This document shows, in pieces, positions 51,118 to 60,310 of a stretch of 64,000 nucleotides of DNA; within the stretch, counting starts at the first letter, position 1, and every line of letters starts with the position of its first letter. A program made the translations under genes and the position numbers. The notes under the pieces are model-generated. The model ran no database searches. It was not told where the DNA came from and saw only the letters and a list, made by a program, of their open reading frames with translations. Location of the stretch: positions 62,001 through 126,000 of the forward strand of contig NZ_VFPG01000002.1 of NCBI RefSeq assembly GCF_006716565.1, given 5' to 3'. Source of the stretch: Nocardia bhagyanarayanae. GTDB taxonomy: Bacteria > Actinomycetota > Actinomycetes > Mycobacteriales > Mycobacteriaceae.

Positions 51118-52410
51118 TCAGGCTCGGGCGGCGGCCAGCTCCACGACGGTGATGTCGGAAGGCGCGCCGACCCGCACGGGCGGACCCCACGCGCCCGCGC
51201 CGCGCGTCACGTACAGCTGGGTGTCGCCGTAGCGCTCGAGTCCCGCGACGGTCGGATTCGGCAGTGCGGCAAGGAGATTCCCTGGCCAGAGCTGGCCGCC
51301 GTGGGTGTGCCCGGAGAGTTGGAGGTCCACGCAGTGCTCGACGGCGTCGTGGATCTGGATCGGCTGGTGCGCCAACAGCACCGCCGTACGGGACGGATCG
51401 CGGTCGCCGAGCGCTTTGCCGAAATCCGGTCCCTGCCCGACGCGTTCGCCCTGCACGTCGTTGACGCCCGCGAGGTCGAAGCCGGGCAGCTCGGTCCGGT
51501 CGTTGGCCAGCAGGCGCAGTCCGAGATCCTGCACGTGCTCGATCCATTCCTCCGCGCCGGAGAAGTACTCGTGGTTGCCGGTGACGAAGAACGCGCCGTG
51601 CCTCGCGCGCAGCCGGGCCAGCGGTTCCACGGCGGGGCGCAGGTCCTCGACGCTGCCGTCCACCAGATCGCCGACGACCGCGATGAGATCGGGCTGGGTG
51701 TCGTTGATCGTGCGGACGACGCGCTCGGCGAAACCCCGGCCGAGAATCGGGCCGAGGTGCACGTCGCTGACCACGGCGATCCGGAACCCGTCGGCCGAGC
51801 GGGGGAGTTTGGCCAGCGGGATCGTCAGCCGTTTGACCTGCGGTCCGTTCAGCACGCCGTAGGCGCCGACGCCGACGGTGGTCGCCGCGGTGAGCGCGGC
51901 GGTTCCGGCTATCGCGCGGGAGACGAAGATTCGTCGCGAGATCGGTTCGGGTTCTCGGCCTCGCGCCGCCGAAGGACTTTCTGCCGAGCGCTTTTCGTCG
52001 ACCGTGGTCTCGGCATCGGTTGGCGCGGCGAGTTGGCCGCCAGGACTGAGGTGCTCGGTCGAAGTGGCTGCTGCGGAGGCGGTCGCGGATTCGCGCGCGA
52101 ACAAGCGCAGCAGCACCGGTCGCAGCACCTCGCCCGCCAGCAGCGCCAGCAAGAGGTAGACGAACAGCGCGCCCCAGAAATAGCCCGGCCACGCGATGGC
52201 CCGCACCAGCGGGAACGGCAGTCCGGCCGATTCGGCGAAGAACGCGCCGAGCAGCAGCAGCGGAGCCGCCACCAGCGCCGCGGTCCCGGCCCGCCGCGCC
52301 ACCGACCCCGGCGCGGTCGTGTCTCGTACCAGTCGTCGCCACAGATACCAGTGCAGTCCGGCGAAGACGGCGAGCACCAAGACGCCGACCAGCACCACCA
52401 CAACGACCAC
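51118..52410 (-). CDS. Membrane-anchored metallophosphoesterase (YkuE-like)
   Basis: 430 residues. About four N-terminal helices (1-110), a linker, an internal RR-containing helix (RRIFVSRAIAGTAALTAATT), then the calcineurin-like domain with SDVHLG, GDLVDG, GNHEYF and SGHTHGGQLWPG. GTG 52410 follows GAGAGGG. Relatives hydrolyse phosphoesters, sometimes of lipids, at the membrane. Confidence 0.85.
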   Translation of the reverse strand: MVVVVVLVGVLVLAVFAGLHWYLWRRLVRDTTAPGSVARRAGTAALVAAPLLLLGAFFAESAGLPFPLVRAIAWPGYFWGALFVYLLLALLAGEVLRPVLLRLFARESATASAAATSTEHLSPGGQLAAPTDAETTVDEKRSAESPSAARGREPEPISRRIFVSRAIAGTAALTAATTVGVGAYGVLNGPQVKRLTIPLAKLPRSADGFRIAVVSDVHLGPILGRGFAERVVRTINDTQPDLIAVVGDLVDGSVEDLRPAVEPLARLRARHGAFFVTGNHEYFSGAEEWIEHVQDLGLRLLANDRTELPGFDLAGVNDVQGERVGQGPDFGKALGDRDPSRTAVLLAHQPIQIHDAVEHCVDLQLSGHTHGGQLWPGNLLAALPNPTVAGLERYGDTQLYVTRGAGAWGPPVRVGAPSDITVVELAAARA

Positions 52411-52571
52411 CGCGCAGCCCTCTCGACACAACCGAACGGAGTTCGCCGACAGCCGCGCATGGCCGTGGCGGAGGCGGGTCACGCCCTCTCCCGAACCGAC
52501 CGTTCCGACCTTACGCGGGAGCGCTCGGCGGAGCAGGGGACGATGTCACCCCGTCTCGGTAGCCTCGAAGC

Positions 52572-52841
52572 ATGTGCCGAAACATCACAGCCCTGCGCGG
52601 GTTGGAGCCCGCGGCGACACCGGAGGAGATCGAGGCGGCGGCGCTGCAGTACGTGCGCAAGGTCGCGGGCATCTCCAGCGTCTCCGCGGCGACGCGTCCG
52701 GTTGTGGAGGCCGCGGTGGCCGACATCGCCGCGGTGACGACCCGCCTGCTCGCCGAGCTGCCGGACCGCAAGGTGCCGCCGAAGTCGGTGCCGCCGCTGC
52801 GCCGTCCCGAGGTGCAAGCCAGGATCGCCGCGCGGGGCTGA
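52572..52841 (+). CDS. DUF2277 protein
   Basis: 89 residues with the family start MCRNITALRGLEP and the helical core EIEAAALQYVRKVAGISS. Function unknown. It is followed 57 bases later by the interrupted methyltransferase gene. Confidence 0.85.
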   Translation: MCRNITALRGLEPAATPEEIEAAALQYVRKVAGISSVSAATRPVVEAAVADIAAVTTRLLAELPDRKVPPKSVPPLRRPEVQARIAARG

Positions 52842-52897
52842 GCCGCCCGCCGGAAAATCGGATGCGCCGCCGGACGCGTCCGGTTACTGTCGCGCCC

Positions 52898-53578
52898 ATG
52901 CGAATCGTCATCGGCAAGAAGACTCGCGATGTGGACATCGGTTAAGCCCGAGAGCTGATCGGACGCCATTCGGCGGTCTGGATCGACCTCGGTACCGGCG
53001 ACGGACGCGCGGTGCTCGCCGCGGCCGCCGCCGACGCGCGCCGGTTGGTGATCGGCGTGGACGCCAACGCGGCGGGCATGATCGAAGCCTCCCGCAAGGC
53101 CACGCGCGGCAAGCTCGCGAACGCGCTGTTCGTGGCGGCCGCCGCCGAGCGCCTGCCCACCGAACTGGACGGCGTCGCCGACGCGGTCACCGTGTACTTC
53201 CCATGGGGTTCGCTGCTGCGCGGCCTGGTCACCGCGGATCCGGTCGTCATCGCGGGCCTCGCCCGGTTGCTGAAGCCCGGCGCGGCCCTGTCGATCCTCG
53301 TATCGGTCACCGAGCACGATCGCGGTTCCGGTCTGCCGCCGATCGGCGAGCACGACCTGCGCGGTCTCGCGGAACCCTATGCGGCACAGGGTCTCACGAT
53401 CACGGAGGTAGCGCCCGCTACCGCCGCCGAGATCGCCGCCACCGGTTCCTCGTGGGCCAAACGCCTCGGCGCGGGATCCCAGCGCGGCGCCTGGCGGATC
53501 GCGGCGCGCCGATCGGACGCGCCGCGCGTGCCGGAACTCGCGGCCGAGCGCCCTCGGCTCACAGCGACCGGGCGATGA
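52898..53578 (+). pseudogene. KamB/NpmA-type 16S rRNA A1408 methyltransferase with in-frame TAA
   Basis: The frame starts ATG CGA ATC GTC with MRIVIGKKTRDVDIG, the family N-terminus, then codon 16 is TAA (52943-52945). After the stop the same frame continues to the end of the gene: SAM-binding WIDLGTGDGRAVL, DADAVTVYFPWGSLLRG and GSSWAKRLGAG, which include the two tryptophans (in PWGSLL and SSWAKRL) that stack on A1408 in NpmA. No start codon lies between the TAA and the SAM motif, so restarting would lose it. Intact, it would methylate 16S rRNA A1408 and give aminoglycoside resistance. Readthrough is possible but unproven. Confidence 0.8.
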
Positions 53579-54704
53579 TCTCCTTCATGATCTCGTTGGT
53601 GCCCGCATAGATCATCTGCACCCGGTTGTCCACCCACATGCGCGAGATCGGGTATTCGGTCATGTACCCGTAGCCGCCGTGCAGCTGGAGGCACTCGCTG
53701 GCGACCGACATGGCCTTGTCGGTGGTCCACCACTTCGCCATCGCCACGGTCGGGATGTCGAGTTCGCCCGCGATGTGCTTGGCGATGCAGTCGTCGGTGA
53801 AGACGCGTGCGATCTTCGCCTCGGTGGCGACCTCGGCCAGCTTGAACTTCGTGTTCTGGAAGCCGAAGACCGGGCGGCCGAACGCCTCGCGCTCCTTGGT
53901 GTAGCGCAGCGTGTGCTCCAGCGCGGTCTCCATGCCCGCCACCGAGCCGACCGCGATGATCAGGCGCTCCTGCGGCAGCTGCTGCATGAGCTGGACGAAG
54001 CCCTGGCCCTCCTGCGTGCCGAGCAGGTTGCTCACGGGGATGCGCACGTCTTCGAAGAACAGCTCGGAGGTGTCCTGGCCCTTCTGGCCGATCTTGTCCA
54101 GCACCCGGCCGCGGCGGAAGCCGGGGCGATCCGCCTCGACGAGCACCAGGCTGATGCCCGCCGCGCCCTGGGAGGTGTCGGTCTTGACCACGACGATGAT
54201 CAGGTCGGCCTGCGCGCCGTTGGTGATGAAGGTCTTGGAGCCGTTGACGACGTACTCGTCGCCGTCGCGGACCGCCTTGGTCTTGACGCTCTGCAGGTCC
54301 GAGCCGGTGCCGGGCTCGGTCATCGCGATCGCGCCGACCACCTCGCCGCTGGCCATCTTCGGCAGCCAGTGCCGCTTCTGCTCCTCGGTGCCGTAGGCGA
54401 GCAGGTAGTGCGCGACGATGCCGTTGTGCAGGCTCTGGCCCCACGCGGTGTCGACCACCCTGGCCTGCTCCTCGATAAGCACGGCCTCGTGCGCGAAGGT
54501 GCCGCCGCCACCGCCGTACTCCTCGGGAATGGACAGGCAGAGCAGCCCGAGTTCGCCCGCCTTGTTCCACAGGTCGCGGTCGACGTGGTGCTGGGCGATG
54601 TACTTGTCGACGTTGGGCGCGACTTCCTTCTCGAAGAAGGCGCGCGCGAGTTCGCGCAGCGCGTCCAGGTCGTCGTTCATCCAACACGACCGGTAGGCGG
54701 CCAT
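53559..54704 (-). CDS. Acyl-CoA dehydrogenase
   Basis: 381 residues. AIAMTEPGTGSDLQSVKTKA (FAD), GSKTFITNGAQAD, YTKEREAFGRPVFGFQNTKF and the end MIYAGTNEIMKEIIARSL are typical of long-chain or isovaleryl-type ACADs, in which the base is not the EGT glutamate. AAGGAG precedes the ATG. Convergent with and overlapping the methyltransferase remnant by 20 bp. Divergent TetR gene suggests local control. Confidence 0.9.
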   Translation of the reverse strand: MAAYRSCWMNDDLDALRELARAFFEKEVAPNVDKYIAQHHVDRDLWNKAGELGLLCLSIPEEYGGGGGTFAHEAVLIEEQARVVDTAWGQSLHNGIVAHYLLAYGTEEQKRHWLPKMASGEVVGAIAMTEPGTGSDLQSVKTKAVRDGDEYVVNGSKTFITNGAQADLIIVVVKTDTSQGAAGISLVLVEADRPGFRRGRVLDKIGQKGQDTSELFFEDVRIPVSNLLGTQEGQGFVQLMQQLPQERLIIAVGSVAGMETALEHTLRYTKEREAFGRPVFGFQNTKFKLAEVATEAKIARVFTDDCIAKHIAGELDIPTVAMAKWWTTDKAMSVASECLQLHGGYGYMTEYPISRMWVDNRVQMIYAGTNEIMKEIIARSL

Positions 54705-54730
54705 TCGAGACTCCTTAGGCTCGGCGTATT

Positions 54731-54774
54731 ACTGGCAATACTTGTGACCAGTGTTTACGGGTACAGTGTGTACC
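54731..54774. promoter_or_regulatory. Inverted repeats in the dehydrogenase/TetR intergenic region
   Basis: ACTGG-N12-CCAGT (54731-54752) and a perfect GGTACA-GTG-TGTACC (54760-54774) lie between the divergent genes. Probable TetR binding sites. Confidence 0.6.
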
Positions 54775-54851
54775 ATCGGTTGCGCTGGGACAAGACGGAA
54801 ATCTCGAGCGCCCGCGTGACCCGGATACAGCGCCCGTGGAGGTCGGATACG

Positions 54852-55574
54852 GTGAGCCGCGTGGGACGACAGCGCTGGACCGACACCGCCGAAACCCGCC
54901 GCTCGGGCGCGCGCGGACCCGGCGGCGACGAACGCCGCCGCGCGCTCGTCGCGGCCGCCGTCGCGGCGATCGAGGAACACGGGCCCGATGCCTCGATCGG
55001 GCAGATCGCCGACCGAGCCGGGCTGGTGCGCACGCACGTCTACCGGCACATCGCGGGCAAGGAAGAACTCGATCGCGCCGTCGCGCGGCACGCGCACGCC
55101 GAACTCACCGCGCGCATCCGCGCCACCTTCGACGTCGACGGGACGCCGATCGACGTCATCCGCGCGCCCATCGCCGAACACGTCGCCTGGGCGGGGGAGC
55201 ACCCGAATCTGTACCGCTTCCTCGTGGAACGCAACTATCGCAGCGGCAACGACGAACCGCGCATCGGCGGCAGCGCCTTCGCCTCCGAGATCTTCGCCGC
55301 CGCAACGCGATACATTCCGCGCTTCGGTTCGGACCGGGCCGCGGCGGAACGGCTCATCATCGCGCTGCTCGGGCTGATCGACGCCTCCGTGCGCTGGTGG
55401 CTGACGCACCGGGAGAGCACCAGGGAGACGCTGGTCGACCAGCTGACGGCCGAGGCGTGGCTGTTGATCGACCATCGCTTGCGCGCCCTCGGCATCGAAC
55501 TCGATCCGGCGGCGCGGTTGCGGGATCTGCTCATCGCGGGGAAGGACTACCGCGGCGAGGCGAGCGCCACCTGA
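54852..55574 (+). CDS. TetR-family regulator
   Basis: 240 residues. Helix-turn-helix ASIGQIADRAGLVRTHVYRH; a Trp-rich block SVRWWLTHRE is seen in the ligand domain. GTG at 54852 or 54861. Its divergent neighbour is an acyl-CoA dehydrogenase with palindromes between, so a lipid acyl-CoA ligand is likely. Confidence 0.8.
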   Translation: MSRVGRQRWTDTAETRRSGARGPGGDERRRALVAAAVAAIEEHGPDASIGQIADRAGLVRTHVYRHIAGKEELDRAVARHAHAELTARIRATFDVDGTPIDVIRAPIAEHVAWAGEHPNLYRFLVERNYRSGNDEPRIGGSAFASEIFAAATRYIPRFGSDRAAAERLIIALLGLIDASVRWWLTHRESTRETLVDQLTAEAWLLIDHRLRALGIELDPAARLRDLLIAGKDYRGEASAT

Positions 55575-55586
55575 GGTCGTGCCGCT

Positions 55587-56309
55587 CTAGGAACCGAACT
55601 TTCGCTGCGCGTGCGCGACGATCGCGTCGAGCCGGGCGTGGTGCGCGCCCTTCCAGTAGGTCTGGCCGCAATCGACGCACTGGGCGAAGGTGTCGTAGGT
55701 CTGTTCGGTCTGGTTCGGCAGCCGCTCGAGCACGGTCGCCTTGTCGGTCTCGCGCAGCACGCCGTTGCAGGTGGTGCACCTGGTCCAGGGGGCGAGCGGA
55801 GGGGTGAAGCGAGACAGCACGTCGTCGAGTTGCTCGGCGGGCTTGTGGCTGTAAATGTATGCGCCCGCGTAGATTTCGCGTCGCCGCAGCAGTCCGCGAT
55901 CACGGGACAGCAGGATGCGGCGCTCGGCCGCCGATCGCGCCGCCAGCGCGGCGTCGCCGATGTCGGGGTTCTCGTAGGCGGCGTCGATGCCGAGCAGGCG
56001 CAGCCGTCGCACCAGGGTGCCGAGGTGGATGTCGAGCAGGAAGCGCACCGGATCCGGCATTCTTTGCGGACGGGTCACCGCGCGTACCGCGAGCGAATCA
56101 CCGTCTTTGGGCACATAGGCCGGTCCCACCGTCTGCGCGTTCACGACCAGCGCACCCACTTCGGTGAGGGGCACTCCGAGCGCCTCCACCACATGCCCCA
56201 CGGTCGACACCCCGTCGATCCGCACGGTCGAAGGACCCCCGCGCAGCCCGGCGGCCACGAACAATTCCAGCTCGGTCGCGAAGTCGACCGTGATCTCCCC
56301 GGTGCCCAC
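55587..56309 (-). CDS. Mut7-C RNase with ubiquitin-like N-domain
   Basis: 240 residues: a ubiquitin-like N-terminal domain (about 1-75), then a Mut7-C PIN-type nuclease with FLLDIHLGTLVRRLRLLGID and the RILLSRDRGLL block holding acidic metal ligands. The C-terminus is a zinc ribbon with CTTC and CVDC. A role in RNA decay is family-based. Start codon is uncertain (GTG 56309 used). Confidence 0.85.
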   Translation of the reverse strand: MGTGEITVDFATELELFVAAGLRGGPSTVRIDGVSTVGHVVEALGVPLTEVGALVVNAQTVGPAYVPKDGDSLAVRAVTRPQRMPDPVRFLLDIHLGTLVRRLRLLGIDAAYENPDIGDAALAARSAAERRILLSRDRGLLRRREIYAGAYIYSHKPAEQLDDVLSRFTPPLAPWTRCTTCNGVLRETDKATVLERLPNQTEQTYDTFAQCVDCGQTYWKGAHHARLDAIVAHAQRKFGS

Positions 56310-56418
56310 CCGGCAAGCATGCCAGGACTCACACACGCTGACCAGCGCATTGTTTTCCGCGCGCCGTCAAAACGCTGCTGGGAGAAGCCGACCGTGAATA
56401 CTTCGGAGCCGCAGGCGA

Positions 56419-57174
56419 TCAGCTTCGCTGCGCGGCGGCGCTGCCCATCAACGCCTCGGCGAACGCCGCGAACTCCGTGCGGAAGTCCAGGTACGCCGCG
56501 CGCAACTCACGGCCCGGCCAGCGGTCGGGCAGTAGTTCGGCGGGCAGCATCGGGTCGTTGAGGATGTGCCGCACGGTCGCGGCGGCGATCTCGAACCGGT
56601 CGCCGATGGAGTCCGCGGCCGACATGGCGGACAAGAGCAGCCGCGCGTTCTCGGCCCAGGAGTCCGGCTGGAAGAGCCGTTCGGCGAGCTCGCGGTCCGG
56701 TTCGCCGGGCCGGCCGGTGAAGATCGTCAGGCGGCGCGCCGCGGCGGTGGGGAACTCGGTGCCGAGATTGTCCGGACGGGTCCACACGCCCTCGCGCAGT
56801 TCGCCGAACTTCTTGGCGCGCAGCACTTCCCGGAACGCGGCCCGGTCGGTGGAGTCGTCCGCGCCGACCGTCACGATGGCGAGCCGCCAGGTGCCGTCCC
56901 ATTCGCCGGTCGGCGGATGCATGGCCTCGTCCTGGCGGTTCTGCCGCTCGATCAGCCGCGGCGCGAGGCGGTAGGCGCTGTCGCGGCGCTCCAGGTCGCC
57001 GCCCGCGACCATCCTGGTCAGCGCCGCGCGCACCGCCGACTCCTGGAGCCCGAGCCCGGTCGACACCCGCACAATCCAACTGACCGGCGCCTCGGCCGGA
57101 TGCGCGCCGAGCAGCGCGCTCAGGATCGCCGACCGCGCGGTCAGCTTCCGCACCGGCGCAGCACGCGAATCCAT
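56419..57174 (-). CDS. PaaX-family transcriptional regulator
   Basis: 251 residues. The PaaX plan is visible: winged helix with SWIVRVSTGLGLQESAVRAA and LTRMVAGGDLERRDSAYRLA, followed by the WDGTWRLAIVTV block and a C-terminal domain ending in FRTEFAAFAEAL. PaaX represses aromatic degradation until phenylacetyl-CoA binds. Divergence from an AidB-like dehydrogenase/hydratase pair suggests an acyl-CoA effector. Confidence 0.85.
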   Translation of the reverse strand: MDSRAAPVRKLTARSAILSALLGAHPAEAPVSWIVRVSTGLGLQESAVRAALTRMVAGGDLERRDSAYRLAPRLIERQNRQDEAMHPPTGEWDGTWRLAIVTVGADDSTDRAAFREVLRAKKFGELREGVWTRPDNLGTEFPTAAARRLTIFTGRPGEPDRELAERLFQPDSWAENARLLLSAMSAADSIGDRFEIAAATVRHILNDPMLPAELLPDRWPGRELRAAYLDFRTEFAAFAEALMGSAAAQRS

Positions 57175-57234
57175 GCCCCGATGGTAGCCACCGACACCGA
57201 TTCCGCTCGCCGCACGGCCGTCGCCCGAGTCGGG

Positions 57235-57274
57235 CTATTGCAATTCTCCGGCGCGTGACGCAGTCTTGTAATAG
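57235..57274. promoter_or_regulatory. Candidate PaaX operator
   Basis: CTATTGCAA and TTGTAATAG, inverted with one mismatch and a 22-bp spacer, between PaaX and the AidB-like gene. The wide spacing leaves room for a promoter between half-sites. Confidence 0.5.
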
Positions 57275-57294
57275 AGCCGGGAGGACGGATTGTT

Positions 57295-58923
57295 ATGCCC
57301 ACACACGAGGTGACGAATCAGGTTCCGCCGTTGGTGGATTTCGACGCGGCCGAGCAGCCGGTGATCCTGGAGGCGTTGCGCAGGGCCGGGGCCGAATCGG
57401 CCATCGACGACGTCCGCGCGGTCGGCAAGGTCGCGGGCAGCGCCGAGGCGCAGGCGCTCGGCGATCTGGCCGAGGCGCACCCGCCGGTGCTGCGGACCCA
57501 CGACCGCTACGGGCACCGGATCGACGAGGTCGAGTACGACCCGAGTTACCACCGGTTGATGGAGTACGCGGTCGGTTTCGGCCTGCACGCTGCGCCGTGG
57601 GCGGACAGCGGGCCGAGCCCGCACCTGGTCCGCGCGGCGAAGATGAGCGTGTGGAGCCAGGTCGACGCGGGGCACGGCTGCCCGATCTCGATGACCTACG
57701 CCGTGGTGCCCGCACTGCGCGCCAACCCGGAGCTCGCGGCGCAGTACGAGCCGCTGCTCGTGGCCAAGGAATACGACCCCGGCCTGCGCGTGCCGTCGAC
57801 CAAGCGCGGACTGATCGCGGGCATGTCGATGACCGAGAAGCAGGGCGGCTCCGACGTCCGCGCGAACACCACGACCGCGGCGCCGAATCCGGACGGCACC
57901 TACCGCATCACCGGGCACAAGTGGTTCACCTCGGCGCCGATGTCGGACTTCTTCCTCGTCCTCGCCCAGGCACCGGGCGGACTGTCGTGCTTCTTCGTCC
58001 CGCGCGTGCTGCCCGACGGGACACGCAACACCTTCAACCTGCAGCGACTGAAGGACAAGCTCGGCAACCACTCCAACGCGAGCAGCGAGGTCGAGTACGA
58101 CGACACCGTCGGCTGGCTGGTCGGCGCGGAAGGCCGCGGCGTCCCGACGATCATCGAGATGGTGAACCTGACCCGCCTCGACTGCACGCTCGGGTCGGCT
58201 TCCGGGATGCGGGCGGGCGTCGCCATGGCGGTGCACCACGCCACCCATCGCCGTGCCTTCGGCGCGCACCTGATCGACCAGCCGTTGATGCGCAATGTGC
58301 TCGCAGACCTGGCGATGGAGGCGGAGGGGGCGACCACGGTCGCACTGTGGCTCGCCGAGGTGACCGATCGGGCCGTTGCCGGTGACGAGACCGCCGACCG
58401 ACTGCGCCGGATCGCACTGGCGGTCAGCAAGTACTACGTCTGCAAGCGCGGACCGATCCACGCGGCCGAAGCCCTGGAATGCCTTGGCGGCAACGGGTAC
58501 GTCGAGGAATCGCGGATGCCGAGGCTGTACCGGGAAGCGCCGCTGATGTCGGTATGGGAGGGCTCGGGCAACGTCGCCGCGCTCGACACGCTGCGCGCGC
58601 TGGCAAAACAGCCGGAGACGCTGGGCGTCTTCTTCGACGAGATCGAGCAGGCCCGCGGCGCGGACGCCCGGCTCGACGCCGCGATCGGCGCGTTGCGCGA
58701 TCAGTTCACCGACTTCGACACGATCCAGTACCGCGCCCGACGCGTCGTCGGCGAGATGGCGCGGGTGCTGCAAGGCTCGCTGCTGGTGCGCTACGGACAT
58801 CCCGCGGTCGCCGACGGCTTCGCCGCCAGCAGGCTCGGCCGCGATCACGGCGATGTCTTCGGAACTCTGCCGCACGGCGTCGACACCGGGGCCATCATCG
58901 AACGCGTGACGCCGAAGCTCTGA
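57295..58923 (+). CDS. aidB: AidB-like acyl-CoA dehydrogenase
   Basis: 542 residues, the length of AidB. MSMTEKQGGSDVRANTTTAA, the KWFTSAPMSDFFLVLAQAPG block and PRLYREAPLMSVWEGSGN are AidB signatures. AidB binds DNA and appears to protect promoters from alkylation; its dehydrogenase activity is low. Cotranscribed with the hydratase 28 bases downstream and under probable PaaX control, it may instead serve catabolism here. GGGAGGA ribosome site. Confidence 0.85.
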   Translation: MPTHEVTNQVPPLVDFDAAEQPVILEALRRAGAESAIDDVRAVGKVAGSAEAQALGDLAEAHPPVLRTHDRYGHRIDEVEYDPSYHRLMEYAVGFGLHAAPWADSGPSPHLVRAAKMSVWSQVDAGHGCPISMTYAVVPALRANPELAAQYEPLLVAKEYDPGLRVPSTKRGLIAGMSMTEKQGGSDVRANTTTAAPNPDGTYRITGHKWFTSAPMSDFFLVLAQAPGGLSCFFVPRVLPDGTRNTFNLQRLKDKLGNHSNASSEVEYDDTVGWLVGAEGRGVPTIIEMVNLTRLDCTLGSASGMRAGVAMAVHHATHRRAFGAHLIDQPLMRNVLADLAMEAEGATTVALWLAEVTDRAVAGDETADRLRRIALAVSKYYVCKRGPIHAAEALECLGGNGYVEESRMPRLYREAPLMSVWEGSGNVAALDTLRALAKQPETLGVFFDEIEQARGADARLDAAIGALRDQFTDFDTIQYRARRVVGEMARVLQGSLLVRYGHPAVADGFAASRLGRDHGDVFGTLPHGVDTGAIIERVTPKL

Positions 58924-58951
58924 CTCCATCCGATCGAAAGGGACTTTCCCG

Positions 58952-59992
58952 TTGTCCGATTACACCGATCACGCGGGTACCCGCCCCGCCGCCTGGTACG
59001 AAGGCCTGACCGAAGGCAAGGACTCGCTGTTCGCCGACCGGGAACAGCCGCCCGCCGACATCCGGTACCGGACGCTGACCTACGAGGTCACCGACCGGGT
59101 CGCCCGCATCACCTTCGACCGCCCCGAACGCGGCAACGCGATCACCGCGGACACCCCGATCGAACTCGCGGCGGCGGTCGAGCGGGCCGACCTGGACCCG
59201 CGCGTGCACGTGATCCTGGTGTCCGGGCGCGGCAAGGGCTTCTGCGGCGGCTACGACCTGTCCATCTTCGCGGAGAACGGCTTCACGCCGGACGGCGGCG
59301 CGGCGCCGGTGGACGGCACGGTCCTCGATCCCGCCGTGCAGGCCCGCAACCACAATCCATGGGGCACCTGGGATCCGATGGTCGACTACCAGATGATGAG
59401 CCGCTTCAACCGCGGCTTCTCCAGCCTGCTGCACGCCAACAAGCCGACCGTGGCGAAGCTGCACGGCTTCGCGGTGGCGGGCGGCACCGACATCGCGCTG
59501 TTCGCCGATCAGATCATCTGCGCCGACGACACCAAGATCGGCTACCCGCCAACCCGCGTCTGGGGCATCCCGGCGGCGGGCATGTGGGCGCACCGGCTCG
59601 GCGATCAGCTCGCCAAGCGGCTGCTGTTCACCGGCGACTGCATCAGCGGCAAGCAGGCCGCGGAATGGGGCCTGGCCGTCGAATCCTGTCCGGCCGACGA
59701 GCTCGACGAACGCACCGAAGCGCTGGTCGCCCGCATCGCCCGCATGCCGATCAACCAGCTCATCATGGCCAAGCTCGCGCTCAACAGCGCGCTGCTCGCG
59801 CAGGGCGTGGCCAACTCGGGAATGGTCAGCACCGTGTTCGACGGCATCTCCCGGCACACCCGCGAGGGCTACGCCTTCCAGTTGCGCTCGGCCACCGTCG
59901 GCTTCCGCGAGGCGGTGCGCGAGCGCGACGAACCCTACGGCGACTGGAAGCGGGCGCAGTTCCGGTCCGGCGAGGAGAGCGCCGAGGACTGA
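58952..59992 (+). CDS. Enoyl-CoA hydratase/crotonase family protein
   Basis: 346 residues, TTG start with GAAAGGG upstream. Oxyanion-hole blocks GRGKGFCGGYDLSIF and KLHGFAVAGGTDIALFADQ are intact. An unusual insertion of about 40 residues after YDLSIFAENG includes the RNHNPWGTWDPM segment, and a C-terminal extension of about 60 residues follows. Probably works with the AidB-like protein in a degradative step. Confidence 0.85.
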   Translation: MSDYTDHAGTRPAAWYEGLTEGKDSLFADREQPPADIRYRTLTYEVTDRVARITFDRPERGNAITADTPIELAAAVERADLDPRVHVILVSGRGKGFCGGYDLSIFAENGFTPDGGAAPVDGTVLDPAVQARNHNPWGTWDPMVDYQMMSRFNRGFSSLLHANKPTVAKLHGFAVAGGTDIALFADQIICADDTKIGYPPTRVWGIPAAGMWAHRLGDQLAKRLLFTGDCISGKQAAEWGLAVESCPADELDERTEALVARIARMPINQLIMAKLALNSALLAQGVANSGMVSTVFDGISRHTREGYAFQLRSATVGFREAVRERDEPYGDWKRAQFRSGEESAED

Positions 59993-59996
59993 CACC

Positions 59997-60209
59997 TCAG
60001 TCCGGCAGCTGGCGCATCTCCAGCAGGGTGAGGCCGAGGTTGTCGATCATGGCGAGAACCGCGCGCATCGCGGCCGGATCGGACACGGGTCCGAACAGCG
60101 AGGTGGTGCCGCTGCGCGACGGCGCGGATTCGAGGTCGGGGAAGGCGGCCAGCGCGCGGTCGGACAGTTCGCCGTCGATGATGAACTGGTACCTGGTCGG
60201 GACCGCCAT
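59997..60209 (-). CDS. Small hypothetical protein
   Basis: 70 residues with a strong GGAAGGAG ribosome site. The sequence alternates strand and helix (RYQFIIDGELSDRALAAF, then MRAVLAMIDNLGLTLLEM). No family recognised. Convergent with the hydratase gene four bases away. Confidence 0.7.
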   Translation of the reverse strand: MAVPTRYQFIIDGELSDRALAAFPDLESAPSRSGTTSLFGPVSDPAAMRAVLAMIDNLGLTLLEMRQLPD

Positions 60210-60310
60210 GGCTCTCCTTCCCGTGACTGCGCGATGGTCGAGTCTGGCGCGCCGAGCGCGCGGCTCGCCTCACACGCCGCGGATGAGATTTCCGGAATTC
60301 GACGGTGTCC

